From Archivesica marissinica (taxonomy: Eukaryota > Mollusca > Bivalvia > Venerida > Vesicomyidae), in contig CM026400.1 in NCBI GenBank assembly GCA_014843695.1, forward strand, positions 48,963,003 to 49,027,002: 64,000 bases of DNA. The letters are read 5' to 3'. Numbering within the stretch: the first letter of the stretch is position 1; the number at the start of each line of letters is the position of its first letter. Under the pieces are notes generated by a model, which worked only from the letters and a program-made list of their open reading frames with translations, was not told the DNA's origin and ran no database searches. Of this stretch, positions 38,037 to 50,980 are shown one piece after another. The translations under genes and the position numbers were made by a program.

Positions 38037-39640
38037 TGTACTAGCTCTTGGACTGGTTGTACTAGCTCTTGAACTGGTTGTGCTAGCTCTTGGAGTGGTT
38101 GTACTAGCTCTTGGAGTGGTTGTACTAGCTCTTGGACTGGTTGTGTTAGCTCTTGGACTGGTTGTACTAGCTCTTGGACTGGTTGTACTAGTTCTTGGAC
38201 TGGTTGTGCTAGTTCTTGGACTGGTTGTGCTAGCTCTTGGACTGGTTGTGCTAGCTCTTGGAATGGTGCTAGCTCTTGGACTGGTAACCTAGCTCCTGGA
38301 GTGGTTGTACTAGCTCTTCGACTGGTTGTGCCAGCTCTTGGACCGGTTGTGTTAGCTCTTGGACTGGTTGTGCTAGCTCTTAGACCGGTTGTGTTAGCTC
38401 TTTGACCGGTTGTACTAGCTCTTGGACTGGTTGTACTAGCTCTTGGACTGGTTGTACTAGCTTTTGGACTGGTTGTGCTAGCTCTTGGAGTGGTTGTGCT
38501 AGCTCTTGGACTGGTTGTGCTAGCTCTTGGAGTTGTTGTACTAGCTCTTGGGGTGGTTGTGTTAGCTCTTGGGCCGGTTGTGTTAGCTCTTGGACTGGTG
38601 CTAGTTCTTGGACTGGTTGTGCTAGCTCTTGGATTGGTTGTGCTAGCTCTTGGAGTGGTTGTGCTAGCTCTTGGACCGGTTGTGCTAGCTCTTGGACTGG
38701 TTGTGCTAGCTCTTGGAACGGTTGTGTTAGCTCTTTGACTGGTGCTAGCTCTTGGAGTGGTTGTACTAGCTCTTGGACTGGTTGTACTAGATCTTGGACT
38801 AGTTGTGCTAGCTCTTGGACTGGTGCTAGCTCTTGGACCGGTAGCCTAGCTCTTGGAGTGGTTGTACTAGCTCTTGGACTGGTTGTTCTAGCTCTTGGAC
38901 CGGTTGTGTTAGCTCTTGGACTGGTTGTGTTAGCTCTTGGACTGGTAACCTAGCTCTTGGAGTGGTTGTACTAGCTCTTGGACTGGTTGTGCTAGCTCTT
39001 GGATCGGTTGTGTTAGCTCTTGGAACGGTTGTACTAGCTCTTGGACTGGTTGTACCATTTCTTGGACTGGTTGTGCTAGCTCTTGGACTGGTTGTGCTAG
39101 CTCTTGGACTGGTTGTGTTAGCTCTTGGACTGGTTATACTAGCTCTTGGACCGGTTGTGTTATCCCTTGGTCTAGTTATACTAGCTCTTTGACCGGTTGT
39201 GTTAGCTCTTGGACTGGTTTTGCTAGCTCTTGGACTGGTTGTGCTAGCTCTTGGGCCGGTTGTGTTAGCTCTTGGACTGGTTGTGCTAGCTCTTGGACCG
39301 GTTGTGTTAGCTCTTGGACTGGTAACCTAGCTCTTGGAGTGGTTGTACTAGCTCTTGGACTGGTTGTGCTAGCTCTTGGACCGGGTGCGTTAGCTTTTGG
39401 ACTGGTTGTGTTAGCACTTGGACTGGTTGTACTAACTCTTGGACTGGTTGTGTTAGCTCTTGGACTGGTAACCTAGCTCTTGGAGTGGTTGTACTAGCTC
39501 TTGGACCGGTTGTACTAGTTCTTGGACTGGTTGTGCTAGCTCTTGGACTGGTTACACTAGCTCTTGGACCGGTTGTACTAGCTCTTGGACTGGTTGTACT
39601 AGCTCTTGGACGGGTAACCTAGCTCTTGTATTGGTTGTAC
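38037..39640 (-). repeat. 2,437-bp near-tandem duplication in array B, copy 2 (partner 35600-37200)
   Basis: Partner of the previous block, matching through CTCTTGTATTGGTTG at about 37187 and 39624. After that point the array passes into a nearly homogeneous run of standard monomers. Confidence 0.9.
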
Positions 39641-39699
39641 TAGCTCTTGGACTGGTAACCTAGTTCTTGGAGTGGTTGTACTAGCTCTTGGACTGGTTG

Positions 39700-40680
39700 T
39701 GCTAGCTCTTGGACGGTTGTGTTAGCTTTTGGACTGGTTGTGTTAGCTCTTGGACTGGTTGTACTAGCTTTTGGACTGGTTGTATTAGCTCTTGGACTGG
39801 TTGTACTAGCTCTTGGACTGGTTGTACTAGCTCTTGGACTGGTTGTGCTAGCTCTTGGACCGGTTGTGCTAGCTCTTGGACTGGTTGTACTAGCTCTTGG
39901 ACTGGTTGTACTAGCTCTTGGACTGGTTGTACTAGCTCTTGGACTGGTTGTGCTAGCTCTTGGACTGGTTGTGCTAGCTCTTGGACTGGTTGTACTAGCT
40001 CTTGGACTGGTTGTGCTAGCTCTTGGACTGGTTGTGCTAGCTCTTGGACTGGTTGTACTAGCTCTTGGACTGGTTGTACTAGCTCTTGGACTGGTTGTAC
40101 TAGCTCTTGGACTGGTGTACTAGCTCTTGGACTGGTTGTGTTAGCTCTTGGCTGGTGTGTTAGCTCTTGGACTGGTTGTACTAGCTCTTGGACTGGTTGT
40201 GTTAGCTCTTGGACTGGTTGTACTAGCTCTTGGACTGGTTGTGCTAGCTCTTGGACTGGTTGTCTAGCTCTTGGACCGGTTGTGCTAGCTCTTGGACTGG
40301 TTGTGCTAGCTCTTGGACTGTGGTTGTACTAGCTCTTGGACTGGTTGTGCTAGCTCTTGGACCGGTTGTGCTAGCTCTTGGACTGGTTGTGCTAGCTCTT
40401 GGACTGGTTGTGCTAGCTCTTGGACTGGTTGTGCTAGCTCTTGGACTGGTTGTACTAGCTCTTGGACTGGTTGTGCTAGCTCTTGGAGTGGTTGTGCTAG
40501 CTCTTGGACTGGTTGTGCTAGCTCTTGGACTGGTTGTACTAGCTCTTGGACTGACTGGTTGTGCTAGCTCTTGGACTGGTTGTGCTAGCTCTTGGATGGT
40601 TGTGCTAGCTCTTGGACTGGTTGTGCTAGCTCTTGGACTGGTTGTGCTAGCTCTTGGACTGGTTTGCTAGCTTCTTGGAG
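39700..40680 (-). repeat. Homogenised monomer run with scattered single-base indels (second)
   Basis: Same character as 26290-27490: near-uniform monomers with irregular losses or gains, such as TTGGCTGGTGTG near 40150, TTGTCTAGC near 40260, GACTGTGGTTG near 40317, CTGACTGG near 40552 and GCTTCTTGG near 40670. Flanking blocks on both sides are diversified and match blocks elsewhere. Confidence 0.65.
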
Positions 40681-40727
40681 TGGTTGTACTAGCTCTTGGA
40701 CTGGTTGTGCTAGCTCTTGGACTGGTG

Positions 40728-41588
40728 CTAGCTCTTGGACCGGTAGCCTAGCTCTTGGAGTGGTTGTACTAGCTCCTGGACTGGTTGTTCTAGCTCTTGG
40801 ACCGGTTGTGTTAGCTTTTGGACTGGTTGTACTAGCTCTTGGACTGGTTGTGTTAGCTCTTGGACTGGTAACCTAGCTCTTGGAGTGGTTGTACTAGCTC
40901 TTGGACTGGTTGTGCTAGCTCTTGGATCGGTTGTGTTAGCTCTTGGAACGGTTGTACTAGCTCTTGGACTGGTTGTACTAGCTCTTGGACTGGTTGTACT
41001 AGCTTTTGGACTGGTTATACTAACTTTTGGACTGGTTGTGCTAGCTCTTGGAGTGGGTGTGCTAGCTATTGGACTGGTTGTGCTAGCTCTTGGAGTTGTT
41101 GTACTAGCTCTTGGGCTGGTTGTGTTAGCTCTTTGACCGGTTGTACTAGCTCTTGGTCTGGTTGTACTAGCTCTTGGACTGGTTGTACTAGCTTTTGGAC
41201 TTGTTGTGCTAGCTCTTGGAGTGGTTGTGCTAGCTATTGGACTGGTTGTGCTAGCTCTTGGAGTTGTTGTACTAGCTCTTGGGCTAGTTGTGTTAGCTCT
41301 TGGGCCGGTTGTGTTAGCTCTTGGACTGGTGCTAGTTCTTGGACTGGTTGTGCTAGCTCTTGGATTGGTTGTGCTAGCTCTTGGACCGGTTGTGCTAGCT
41401 CTTGGATTGGTTGTGCTAGCTCTTGGAACGGTTGTGTTAGCTCTTTGACTGGTGCTAGCTCTTGGAGTGGTTGTACTAGCTCTAGGACTGGTTGTGCCAG
41501 CTCTTGGACCGGTTGTGTTAGCTCTTGGACTGGTTGTGCTAGCTCTTAGACCGGTTGTGTTAGCTCTTTGACCGGTTAGTTTAAACAT
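40728..41588 (-). other. Open reading frame of 286 codons within the satellite (probably not a gene)
   Basis: This frame starts with ATG in the short non-repeat tail (MFKLTGQRAN) and reads into Thr/Ser/Pro/Arg heptads (PRASTTS) resembling a mucin-type low-complexity protein. It switches to the PVQELTQ heptad frame at a 20-bp monomer and stops a few monomers later at ELGYRSKS. No signal peptide, non-repetitive domain or convincing promoter is visible; the 5' side is cut by the gap. Similar ATG-less frames run elsewhere in both arrays, and a frame switch inside the repeat argues against a maintained protein. I list it because it is the only long frame starting outside the repeat. Confidence 0.2.
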
Positions 41589-41589
41589 A

Positions 41590-42589
41590 NNNNNNNNNNN
41601 NNNNNNNNNNNNNNNNNNNNNNNNNNNNNNNNNNNNNNNNNNNNNNNNNNNNNNNNNNNNNNNNNNNNNNNNNNNNNNNNNNNNNNNNNNNNNNNNNNNN
41701 NNNNNNNNNNNNNNNNNNNNNNNNNNNNNNNNNNNNNNNNNNNNNNNNNNNNNNNNNNNNNNNNNNNNNNNNNNNNNNNNNNNNNNNNNNNNNNNNNNNN
41801 NNNNNNNNNNNNNNNNNNNNNNNNNNNNNNNNNNNNNNNNNNNNNNNNNNNNNNNNNNNNNNNNNNNNNNNNNNNNNNNNNNNNNNNNNNNNNNNNNNNN
41901 NNNNNNNNNNNNNNNNNNNNNNNNNNNNNNNNNNNNNNNNNNNNNNNNNNNNNNNNNNNNNNNNNNNNNNNNNNNNNNNNNNNNNNNNNNNNNNNNNNNN
42001 NNNNNNNNNNNNNNNNNNNNNNNNNNNNNNNNNNNNNNNNNNNNNNNNNNNNNNNNNNNNNNNNNNNNNNNNNNNNNNNNNNNNNNNNNNNNNNNNNNNN
42101 NNNNNNNNNNNNNNNNNNNNNNNNNNNNNNNNNNNNNNNNNNNNNNNNNNNNNNNNNNNNNNNNNNNNNNNNNNNNNNNNNNNNNNNNNNNNNNNNNNNN
42201 NNNNNNNNNNNNNNNNNNNNNNNNNNNNNNNNNNNNNNNNNNNNNNNNNNNNNNNNNNNNNNNNNNNNNNNNNNNNNNNNNNNNNNNNNNNNNNNNNNNN
42301 NNNNNNNNNNNNNNNNNNNNNNNNNNNNNNNNNNNNNNNNNNNNNNNNNNNNNNNNNNNNNNNNNNNNNNNNNNNNNNNNNNNNNNNNNNNNNNNNNNNN
42401 NNNNNNNNNNNNNNNNNNNNNNNNNNNNNNNNNNNNNNNNNNNNNNNNNNNNNNNNNNNNNNNNNNNNNNNNNNNNNNNNNNNNNNNNNNNNNNNNNNNN
42501 NNNNNNNNNNNNNNNNNNNNNNNNNNNNNNNNNNNNNNNNNNNNNNNNNNNNNNNNNNNNNNNNNNNNNNNNNNNNNNNNNNNNNNNNN
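41590..42589. other. Assembly gap, exactly 1,000 N
   Basis: A second placeholder-length N run. It separates the 21-bp satellite from an unrelated AT-rich satellite, so the true junction and distance are unknown. Confidence 0.99.
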
Positions 42590-42956
42590 TTTAGCTTATT
42601 CTATAATATTTAGTATATAACATTTAGCTTATTCTATAACATTTAGCATATTCTATAACATTTAGCTTATTCTATAACATTTAGTATATAACATTTAGCT
42701 ACAAACAACTATTCTATAACATTTAGCTACTATAACATTTAGCATATTCTATAACATTTAGCTTATTCTATAACATTTAGTATATAACATTTAGCTTATT
42801 CTATAACATTTAGCTTATTCTATAACATTTAGCTTATTCTATAACATTTAGCTTATTCTATAACATTTAGCATATTCTATAACATTTAGCTTATTCTATA
42901 ACATTTAGCATATTCTATAACATTTAGCTTATTCTATAACATTTAGCTTATTCTAT

Positions 42957-43002
42957 AACAACACAAACAACAAACAACAACAAAACACAAACAACACAAT
43001 AT
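42957..43002 (+). repeat. A/C-rich interruption of the 19-bp array
   Basis: A run of CAA/ACAAAC-type sequence with no T or G for about 40 bases replaces the satellite unit. Smaller ACAAACAAC scraps occur at 42701, 46081 and 54533. It is either a genuine simple-sequence insertion or a consensus artefact. Confidence 0.6.
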
Positions 43003-43899
43003 TTAGTTATAACATTTAGCTTATAGCATAATATTTAGCATATTCTATAACATTTAGCTTATTCTATAACATTTAGCTTATTCTATAACATTTAGCTTAT
43101 TCTATAACATTTAGCTTATTCTATAACATTAGCTTATTCTATAACATTTAGCTTATTCTATAACACTTAGCTATCCTATAACACTTAACTTATTCTATAA
43201 CATTTAGCTTATTCTATAACACTTAGCTTATCTATAACACTTAACTTATTCTATAACATTTAGCTTATAATATTTAGCTTATCCTATAAACTTAACTTAT
43301 TCTAACATTTAGCTTATAATATTTAGCTCATCCTATAACACTTAACTTATTCTATAACATTTAGCTTATAACATTTAGCTTATCCTATAACATTTAGCAT
43401 ATTCTATAACATTAGCTTATCTATAACATTTAGCTTATTCTATAATATTAGTATATAACATTTAGCTTATTCTATAACATTTAGCTTATTCTATAATATT
43501 TAGTATATAACATTTAGCTTATAGCATAACATTTAGCATATTCTATAACATTTAGCTTATTCTATAACATTTAGCTTATTCTATAACATTTAGCTTATTC
43601 TATAATTTTTAGTATATAACATTTAGCTTATTCTATAATATTTAGCTTATCTATAATATTTAGTATATAACATTTAGCATATTCTATAACATTTAGCATA
43701 TTCTACAACATTTAGCTTATTCTATAACATTTAGCTTATTCTATATCATTTAGCTATTCTATAACATTTAGCATATTCTATAACATTTAGCATATTCTAT
43801 AACATTTAGCTTATTCTATAATATTTAGTATATAACATTTAGCTTATAGCATAACATTTAGCTTATTCTATAACATTTAGCTTATTCTATAACATTTAG

Positions 43900-45060
43900 C
43901 TTATTCTATAACATTTAGCTTATTCTATAACACTTAGCTTATCCTATAACACTTAACTTATTCTATAACATTTAGCTTATAATATTTAGCTTATCCTATA
44001 ACACTTAACTTATTCTATAACATTTAGCTTATAATATTTAGCTCATCCTATAACACTTAACTTATTCTATAACATTTAGCTTATAACATTTAGCTTATCC
44101 TATAACATTTAGCATATTCTATAACATTAGCTTATTCTATAACATTTAGCTTATTCTATAATATTTAGTATATAACATTTAGCTTATTCTATAACATTTA
44201 GCATATTCTATAACATTTAGCATATTCTATAACATTTAGCTTATTCTATAACATTTAGCTTATTCTATAACATTTAGTATATAACATTTAGCTTATTCTA
44301 TAACATTTAGCTTATTCTATAACATTTAGCTTATTCTATAACATTTAGCTTATTCTATAACATTTAGCATATTCTATAACATTTAGCTTATTCTATAACA
44401 TTTAACTTATTCTATAACATTTAGCTTATTCTATAACATTTAGCTTATTCTATAACATTTAGCATATTCTATAACATTTAGCTTATTCTATAACATTTAG
44501 CTTATTCTATAACACTTAGCTTATCCTATAACACTTAACTTATTCTATAACATTTAGCTTATAATATTTAGCTTATCCTATAACACTTAACTTATTCTAT
44601 AACATTTAGCTTATAATAGTTAGCTTATCCTATAACACTTAGCTTATTCTATAACATTTAGCTTATCCTATAACATTTATCTTATTCTATAACAGTTAGC
44701 TTATTCTACAACATTTAGCTTATTCTATAACATTTAGCTTATTCTATAACATTTTCCTTATTCTATAATATTTAATATATAACATTTAGCTTATTCTATA
44801 ACATTTAGCATATTCTATAACATTTAGCATATTCTATAACATTTAGCTTATTCTATAACATTTAGCTTATTCTATAATATTAGTATATAACATTAGCTTA
44901 TTCTATAACATTTAGCTTATTCTACAACATTTAGCTTATTCTACAACATTTAGCTAATCTACAACATTTAGCTTATTCTAAACATTTAGCTTATTCTATA
45001 ACATTTAGCTTATTCTATAACATTTAGCTTATTCTATAATATTTAGTATATAACATTTAG
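43900..45060 (+). repeat. Higher-order block of the 19-bp satellite, copy 1
   Basis: Shares a private series of variants with 46640-47840 and 49680-50980: an ACATTAGC deletion (44121), CCTATAACACTTAACT pairs, ATTTTCCTTATTC (44751) and GCTAATCTAC (44953). The same markers lie at 46955, 47528 and 47732 in the second copy, an offset of about 2.78-2.83 kb. Confidence 0.82.
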
Positions 45061-46639
45061 CTTATTCTATAACATTTAGCTTATTCTATAACATTAGCTT
45101 ATTCTATAACATTTAGCTTATTCTATAACATTTAGCTTATTCTATAACATTTAGCTTATTCTATAACATTTAGCATATTCTATAACATTTAGCTTATTCT
45201 ATAACATTTAATATATAACATTTAGCTTATTCTATAACATTTAGTATATAACATTTAGCTTATTCTATAACATTTAGCTTATTCTATAACATTTAGCTTA
45301 TTCTATAACATTTAGTATATAACATTTAGCATATTCTATAACATTTAGCTTATTCTATAACATTTAGCATATTCTATAACATTTAGCTTATTCTATAACA
45401 TTTAGCTTATTCTATAATATTTAGTATATAACATTTAGCTTATTCTATAACATTTAGCTTATTCTATAATATTTAGTATATAACATTTAGCTTATAGCAT
45501 AACATTTAGCATATTCTATAACATTTAGCATATTCTATAACATTTAGCTTATTCTATAACATTTAGCTTATTCTATAATATTTAGTATATAACATTTAGC
45601 TTATTCTATAACATTTAGCTTATTCTATAATATTTAGTATACATTTAGCTATTCTATAACATTTAGCATATTCTACAACATTTAGCTTATTCTATAACAT
45701 TTAGCTTATTATAACATTTAGCTTATTCTATAACATTTAGCATTCTATAACATTTAGCATATTCTATAACATTTAGCTTATTCTATAATATTTAGTATAT
45801 AACATTTAGCTTATTCTATAACATTTAGCTTATTCTATAACATTAGCTTATAACATTTAGCTTATTCTATAACATTTAGCTTATTCTATAACACTTAGCT
45901 TATCCTATAACACTTAACTTATTCTATAACATTTAGCTTATTCTATAACACTTAGCTTATCCTATAACACTTAACTTATTCTATAACATTTAGCTTATAA
46001 TATTTAGCTTATCCTATAAAACTTAACTTATTCTATAACATTTAGCTTATAACATTTAGCTCATCCTATAACACTTAACTACAAACAACAACAACTATTC
46101 TATAACATTTAGCTTATAACATTTAGCTTATCCTATAACATTTAGCATATTCTATAACATTAGCTAAAAATATTCTATAACATTTAGCTTATTCTATAAC
46201 ATTTAGCATATAACATTTAGCTTATTCTATAACATTTAGCTTATTCTATAATATTTAGTATATAACATTTAGCTTACCATTTAGCTATTCTATAACATTT
46301 AGCTTATAACATTTAGTATTCTATAACATTTAGCTATTCTAAACATTTAGCTATAACATTTAGCATATTCTATAACATTTAGCTTATTCTATAACATTTA
46401 GCTTATTCTATAACATTTAGCATATTCTATAATTTTTAGTATATAACATTTAGCTTATTCTATAATATTTAGCTTATTCTATAATATTTAGTATATAACA
46501 TTTAGCATATTCTATAACATTTAGCATATTCTATAACATTTAGCTTATTCTATAACATTTAGCTTATTCTATAACATTTAGCTTATTCTATAACATTTAG
46601 CATATTCTATAACATTTAGCATATTCTATAACATTTAGC

Positions 46640-47840
46640 TTATTCTATAATATTTAGTATATAACATTTAGCTTATAGCATAAGATTTAGCATATTCTAT
46701 AACATTTAGCTTATTCTATAACATTTAGCTTATTCTATAACATTTAGCTTATTCTATAACATTTAGCTTATTCTATAACATTTAGCTTATTCTATAACAT
46801 TTAGCTTATTCTATAACACTTAGCTTATCCTATAACACTTAACTTATTCTATAACATTTAGCTTATAATATTTAGCTTATCCTATAAAACTTAACTTATT
46901 CTATAACATTTAGCTTATAACATTTAGCTTATCCTATAACATTTAGCATATTCTATAACATTAGCTTATTCTATAACATTTAGCTTATTCTATAGTATTT
47001 AGTATATAACATTTAGCTTATTCTATAACATTTAGCATATTCTATAACATTTAGCATATTCTATAACATTTAGCTTATTCTATAACATTTAGCTTATTCT
47101 ATAACATTTAGTATATAACATTTAGCTTATTCTATAACATTTAGCTTATTCTATAACATTTAGCTTATTCTATAACATTTAGCTTATTCTATAACATTTA
47201 GCATATTCTATAACATTTAGCTTATTCTATAACATTTAACTTATTCTATAACATTTAGCTTATTCTATAACATTTAGCTTATTCTATAACATTTAGCATA
47301 TTCTATAACATTTAGCTTATTCTATAACATTTAGCTTATTCTATAACACTTAGCTTATCCTATAACACTTAACTTATTCTATAACATTTAGCTTATAATA
47401 TTTAGCTTATCCTATAACACTTAACTTATTCTATAACATTTAGCTTATAATAGTTAGCTTATCCTATAACACTTAGCTTATTCTATAACATTTAGCTTAT
47501 CCTATAACATTTATCTTATTCTATAACATTTTCCTTATTCTATAATATTTAATATATAACATTTAGCTTATTCTATAACATTTAGCATATTCTATAACAT
47601 TTAGCATATTCTATAACATTTAGCTTATTCTATAACATTTAGCTTATTCTATAATATTTAGTATATAACATTTAGCTTATTCTATAACATTTAGCTTATT
47701 CTACAACATTTAGCTTATTCTACAACATTTAGCTAATCTACAACATTTAGCTTATTCTACAACATTTAGCTTATTCTATAACATTTAGCTTATTCTATAA
47801 CATTTAGCTTATTCTATAATATTTAGTATATAACATTTAG
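46640..47840 (+). repeat. Higher-order block of the 19-bp satellite, copy 2
   Basis: Carries the GCATAAGATTTAGC variant (about 46677), TATAGTATTTAG (46991), ATTTTCC (47528) and GCTAATCTAC (47732). Relative to copies 1 and 3 it lacks exactly 57 bp (three 19-bp units) just before ATTTTCC, and relative to copy 3 a further 52 bp upstream. Confidence 0.82.
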
Positions 47841-49679
47841 CTTATTCTATAACATTTAGCTTATTCTATAACATTTAGCATATTCTATAACATTTAGCAT
47901 ATTCTATATCATTTAGCTTATTCTATAACATTTAGCATATTCTACAACATTTAGCATATTCTATAACATTTAGCTTATTCTATAATATTTAGTATATAAC
48001 ATTTAGCTTATAGCATAACATTTAGCATATTCTATAACATTTAGCTAATTCTATAACATTTAGCTTATTCTATAACATTTAGCTTATTCTATAACATTTA
48101 GCTTATTCTATAACATTTAGCTTATTCTATAACATTTAGCTTATTCTATAACACTTAGCTTATCCTATAACACTTAACTTATTCTATAACATTTAGCTTA
48201 TAATATTTAGCTTATCCTATAACACTTAACTTATTCTATAACATTTAGCTTATAATATTTAGCTTATCCTATAACACTTAACTTATTCTATAACATTTAG
48301 CTTATTCTATAACATTTAGTATATAACATTTAGCTTATTCTATAACATTTAGCTTATTCTATAGCATTTAGCTTATTCTATAACATTTAGCTTATTCTAT
48401 AATATTTAGTATATAACATTTAGCTTATTCTATAATATTTAGCATATTCTATAACATTTAGTTTATTCTATAACATTTAGCATATTCTATAACATTTTGC
48501 ATATTCTATAACATTTAGCTTATTCTATAACATTTATCTTATAACATTTAGCATATTCTATAATATTTTGCTTATTCTATAACATTTAGCATATTCTATA
48601 ACATTTTGCTTATTCTATAATATTTAGTATATAACATTTAGCATATTCTATAACATTTAGCATATTCTACAACATTTAGCTTATTCTATAACATTTAGCT
48701 TATTCTATATCATTTAGCTTATTCTATAATATTTAGTATATAACATTTAGCTTATTCTATAACATTTAGCTTATTCTATAACATTTAGCATATTCTATAA
48801 CATTTAGCATATTCTATAACATTTAGCTTATTCTATAACATTTAGCTTATTCTATAATATTTAGTATATAACATTTAGCTTATAGCATAATATTTAGCAT
48901 ATTCTATAACATTTAGCTTATTCTATAACATTTAGCTTATTCTATAACATTTAGCTTATTCTATAACATTTAGCTTATTCTATAACATTTAGCTTATTCT
49001 ATAACATTTAGCTTATTCTATAACACTTAGCTTATCCTATAACACTTAACTTATTCTATAACATTTAGCTTATTCTATAACACTTAGCTTATCCTATAAC
49101 ACTTAACTTATTCTATAACATTTAGCTTATAATATTTAGCTTATCCTATAAAACTTAACTTATTCTATAACATTTAGCTTATAATATTTAGCTCATCCTA
49201 TAACACTTAACTTATTCTATAACATTTAGCTTATAACATTTAGCTTATCCTATAACATTTAGCATATTCTATAACATTAGCTTATTCTATAACATTTAGC
49301 TTATTCTATAATATTTAGTATATAACATTTAGCTTATTCTATAACATTTAGCTTATTCTATAATATTTAGTATATAACATTTAGCTTATAGCATAACATT
49401 TAGCATATTCTATAACATTTAGCTTATTCTATAACATTTAGCTTATTCTATAACATTTAGCTTATTCTATAATTTTTAGTATATAACATTTAGCTTATTC
49501 TATAATATTTAGCTTATTCTATAATATTTAGTATATAACATTTAGCATATTCTATAACATTTAGCATATTCTACAACATTTAGCTTATTCTATAACATTT
49601 AGCTTATTCTATATCATTTAGCTTATTCTATAACATTTAGCATATTCTATAACATTTAGCATATTCTATAACATTTAGC

Positions 49680-50980
49680 TTATTCTATAATATTTAGTAT
49701 ATAACATTTAGCTTATAGCATAAGATTTAGCATATTCTATAACATTTAGCTTATTCTATAACATTTAGCTTATTCTATAACATTTAGCTTATTCTATAAC
49801 ATTTAGCTTATTCTATAACATTTAGCTTATTCTATAACATTTAGCTTATTCTATAACACTTAGCTTATCCTATAACACTTAACTTATTCTATAACATTTA
49901 GCTTATAATATTTAGCTTATCCTATAAAACTTAACTTATTCTATAACATTTAGCTTATAATATTTAGCTCATCCTATAACACTTAACTTATTCTATAACA
50001 TTTAGCTTATAACATTTAGCTTATCCTATAACATTTAGCATATTCTATAACATTAGCTTATTCTATAACATTTAGCTTATTCTATAGTATTTAGTATATA
50101 ACATTTAGCTTATTCTATAACATTTAGCATATTCTATAACATTTAGCATATTCTATAACATTTAGCTTATTCTATAACATTTAGCTTATTCTATAACATT
50201 TAGTATATAACATTTAGCTTATTCTATAACATTTAGCTTATTCTATAACATTTAGCTTATTCTATAACATTTAGCTTATTCTATAACATTTAGCATATTC
50301 TATAACATTTAGCTTATTCTATAACATTTAACTTATTCTATAACATTTAGCTTATTCTATAACATTTAGCTTATTCTATAACATTTAGCATATTCTATAA
50401 CATTTAGCTTATTCTATAACATTTAGCTTATTCTATAACACTTAGCTTATCCTATAACACTTAACTTATTCTATAACATTTAGCTTATAATATTTAGCTT
50501 ATCCTATAACACTTAACTTATTCTATAACATTTAGCTTATAATAGTTAGCTTATCCTATAACACTTAGCTTATTCTATAACATTTAGCTTATCCTATAAC
50601 ATTTATCTTATTCTATAACAGTTAGCTTATTCTACAACATTTAGCTTATTCTATAACATTTAGCTTATTCTATAACATTTTCCTTATTCTATAATATTTA
50701 ATATATAACATTTAGCTTATTCTATAACATTTAGCATATTCTATAACATTTAGCATATTCTATAACATTTAGCTTATTCTATAACATTTAGCTTATTCTA
50801 TAATATTTAGTATATAACATTTAGCTTATTCTATAACATTTAGCTTATTCTACAACATTTAGCTTATTCTACAACATTTAGCTAATCTACAACATTTAGC
50901 TTATTCTACAACATTTAGCTTATTCTATAACATTTAGCTTATTCTATAACATTTAGCTTATTCTATAATATTTAGTATAT
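49680..50980 (+). repeat. Higher-order block of the 19-bp satellite, copy 3
   Basis: The same marker order as copy 2 at offsets 3040, 3092 and 3149 bp. The steps correspond to whole-unit insertions or deletions: GCTTATAGCA at 49711, TATAGTATTTAG at 50083, ATTTTCC at 50677, GCTAATCTAC at 50881. Confidence 0.82.

Larger units (their letters stand above)
17268..41578 (-). repeat. 21-bp satellite array, piece B (inverted relative to piece A)
   Basis: The same satellite as piece A, read as its reverse complement: the + strand shows CTAGCTCTTGG cores followed by ACTGG or ACCGG and TTGTGCTAG or TTGTACTAG. Length over unit gives roughly 1,150 monomers. The 18-bp form (GACTGGTGCTAGC) and 20-bp form (CTGGTAACCTAGC) are both present. 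Variants rare or absent in piece A also occur, such as the CTCTTTTAGTGG and CTCTTGAACTGG series at 17.3-17.5, 19.0-19.1 and 21.2 kb, and CTCTTGTACTGG series at 27.95-28.15 kb. The array ends near 41578, where the last monomer runs into TTTAAACATA before the gap. Long open frames inside it (LALGLVV, SSWTGCA, PRASTTS and PVQELAQ heptads) follow from the period. Confidence 0.97.

Noticed and set aside
1..41578. CRISPR array
   Set aside because: Units are contiguous with no unique spacers, and the surrounding sequence is eukaryotic.
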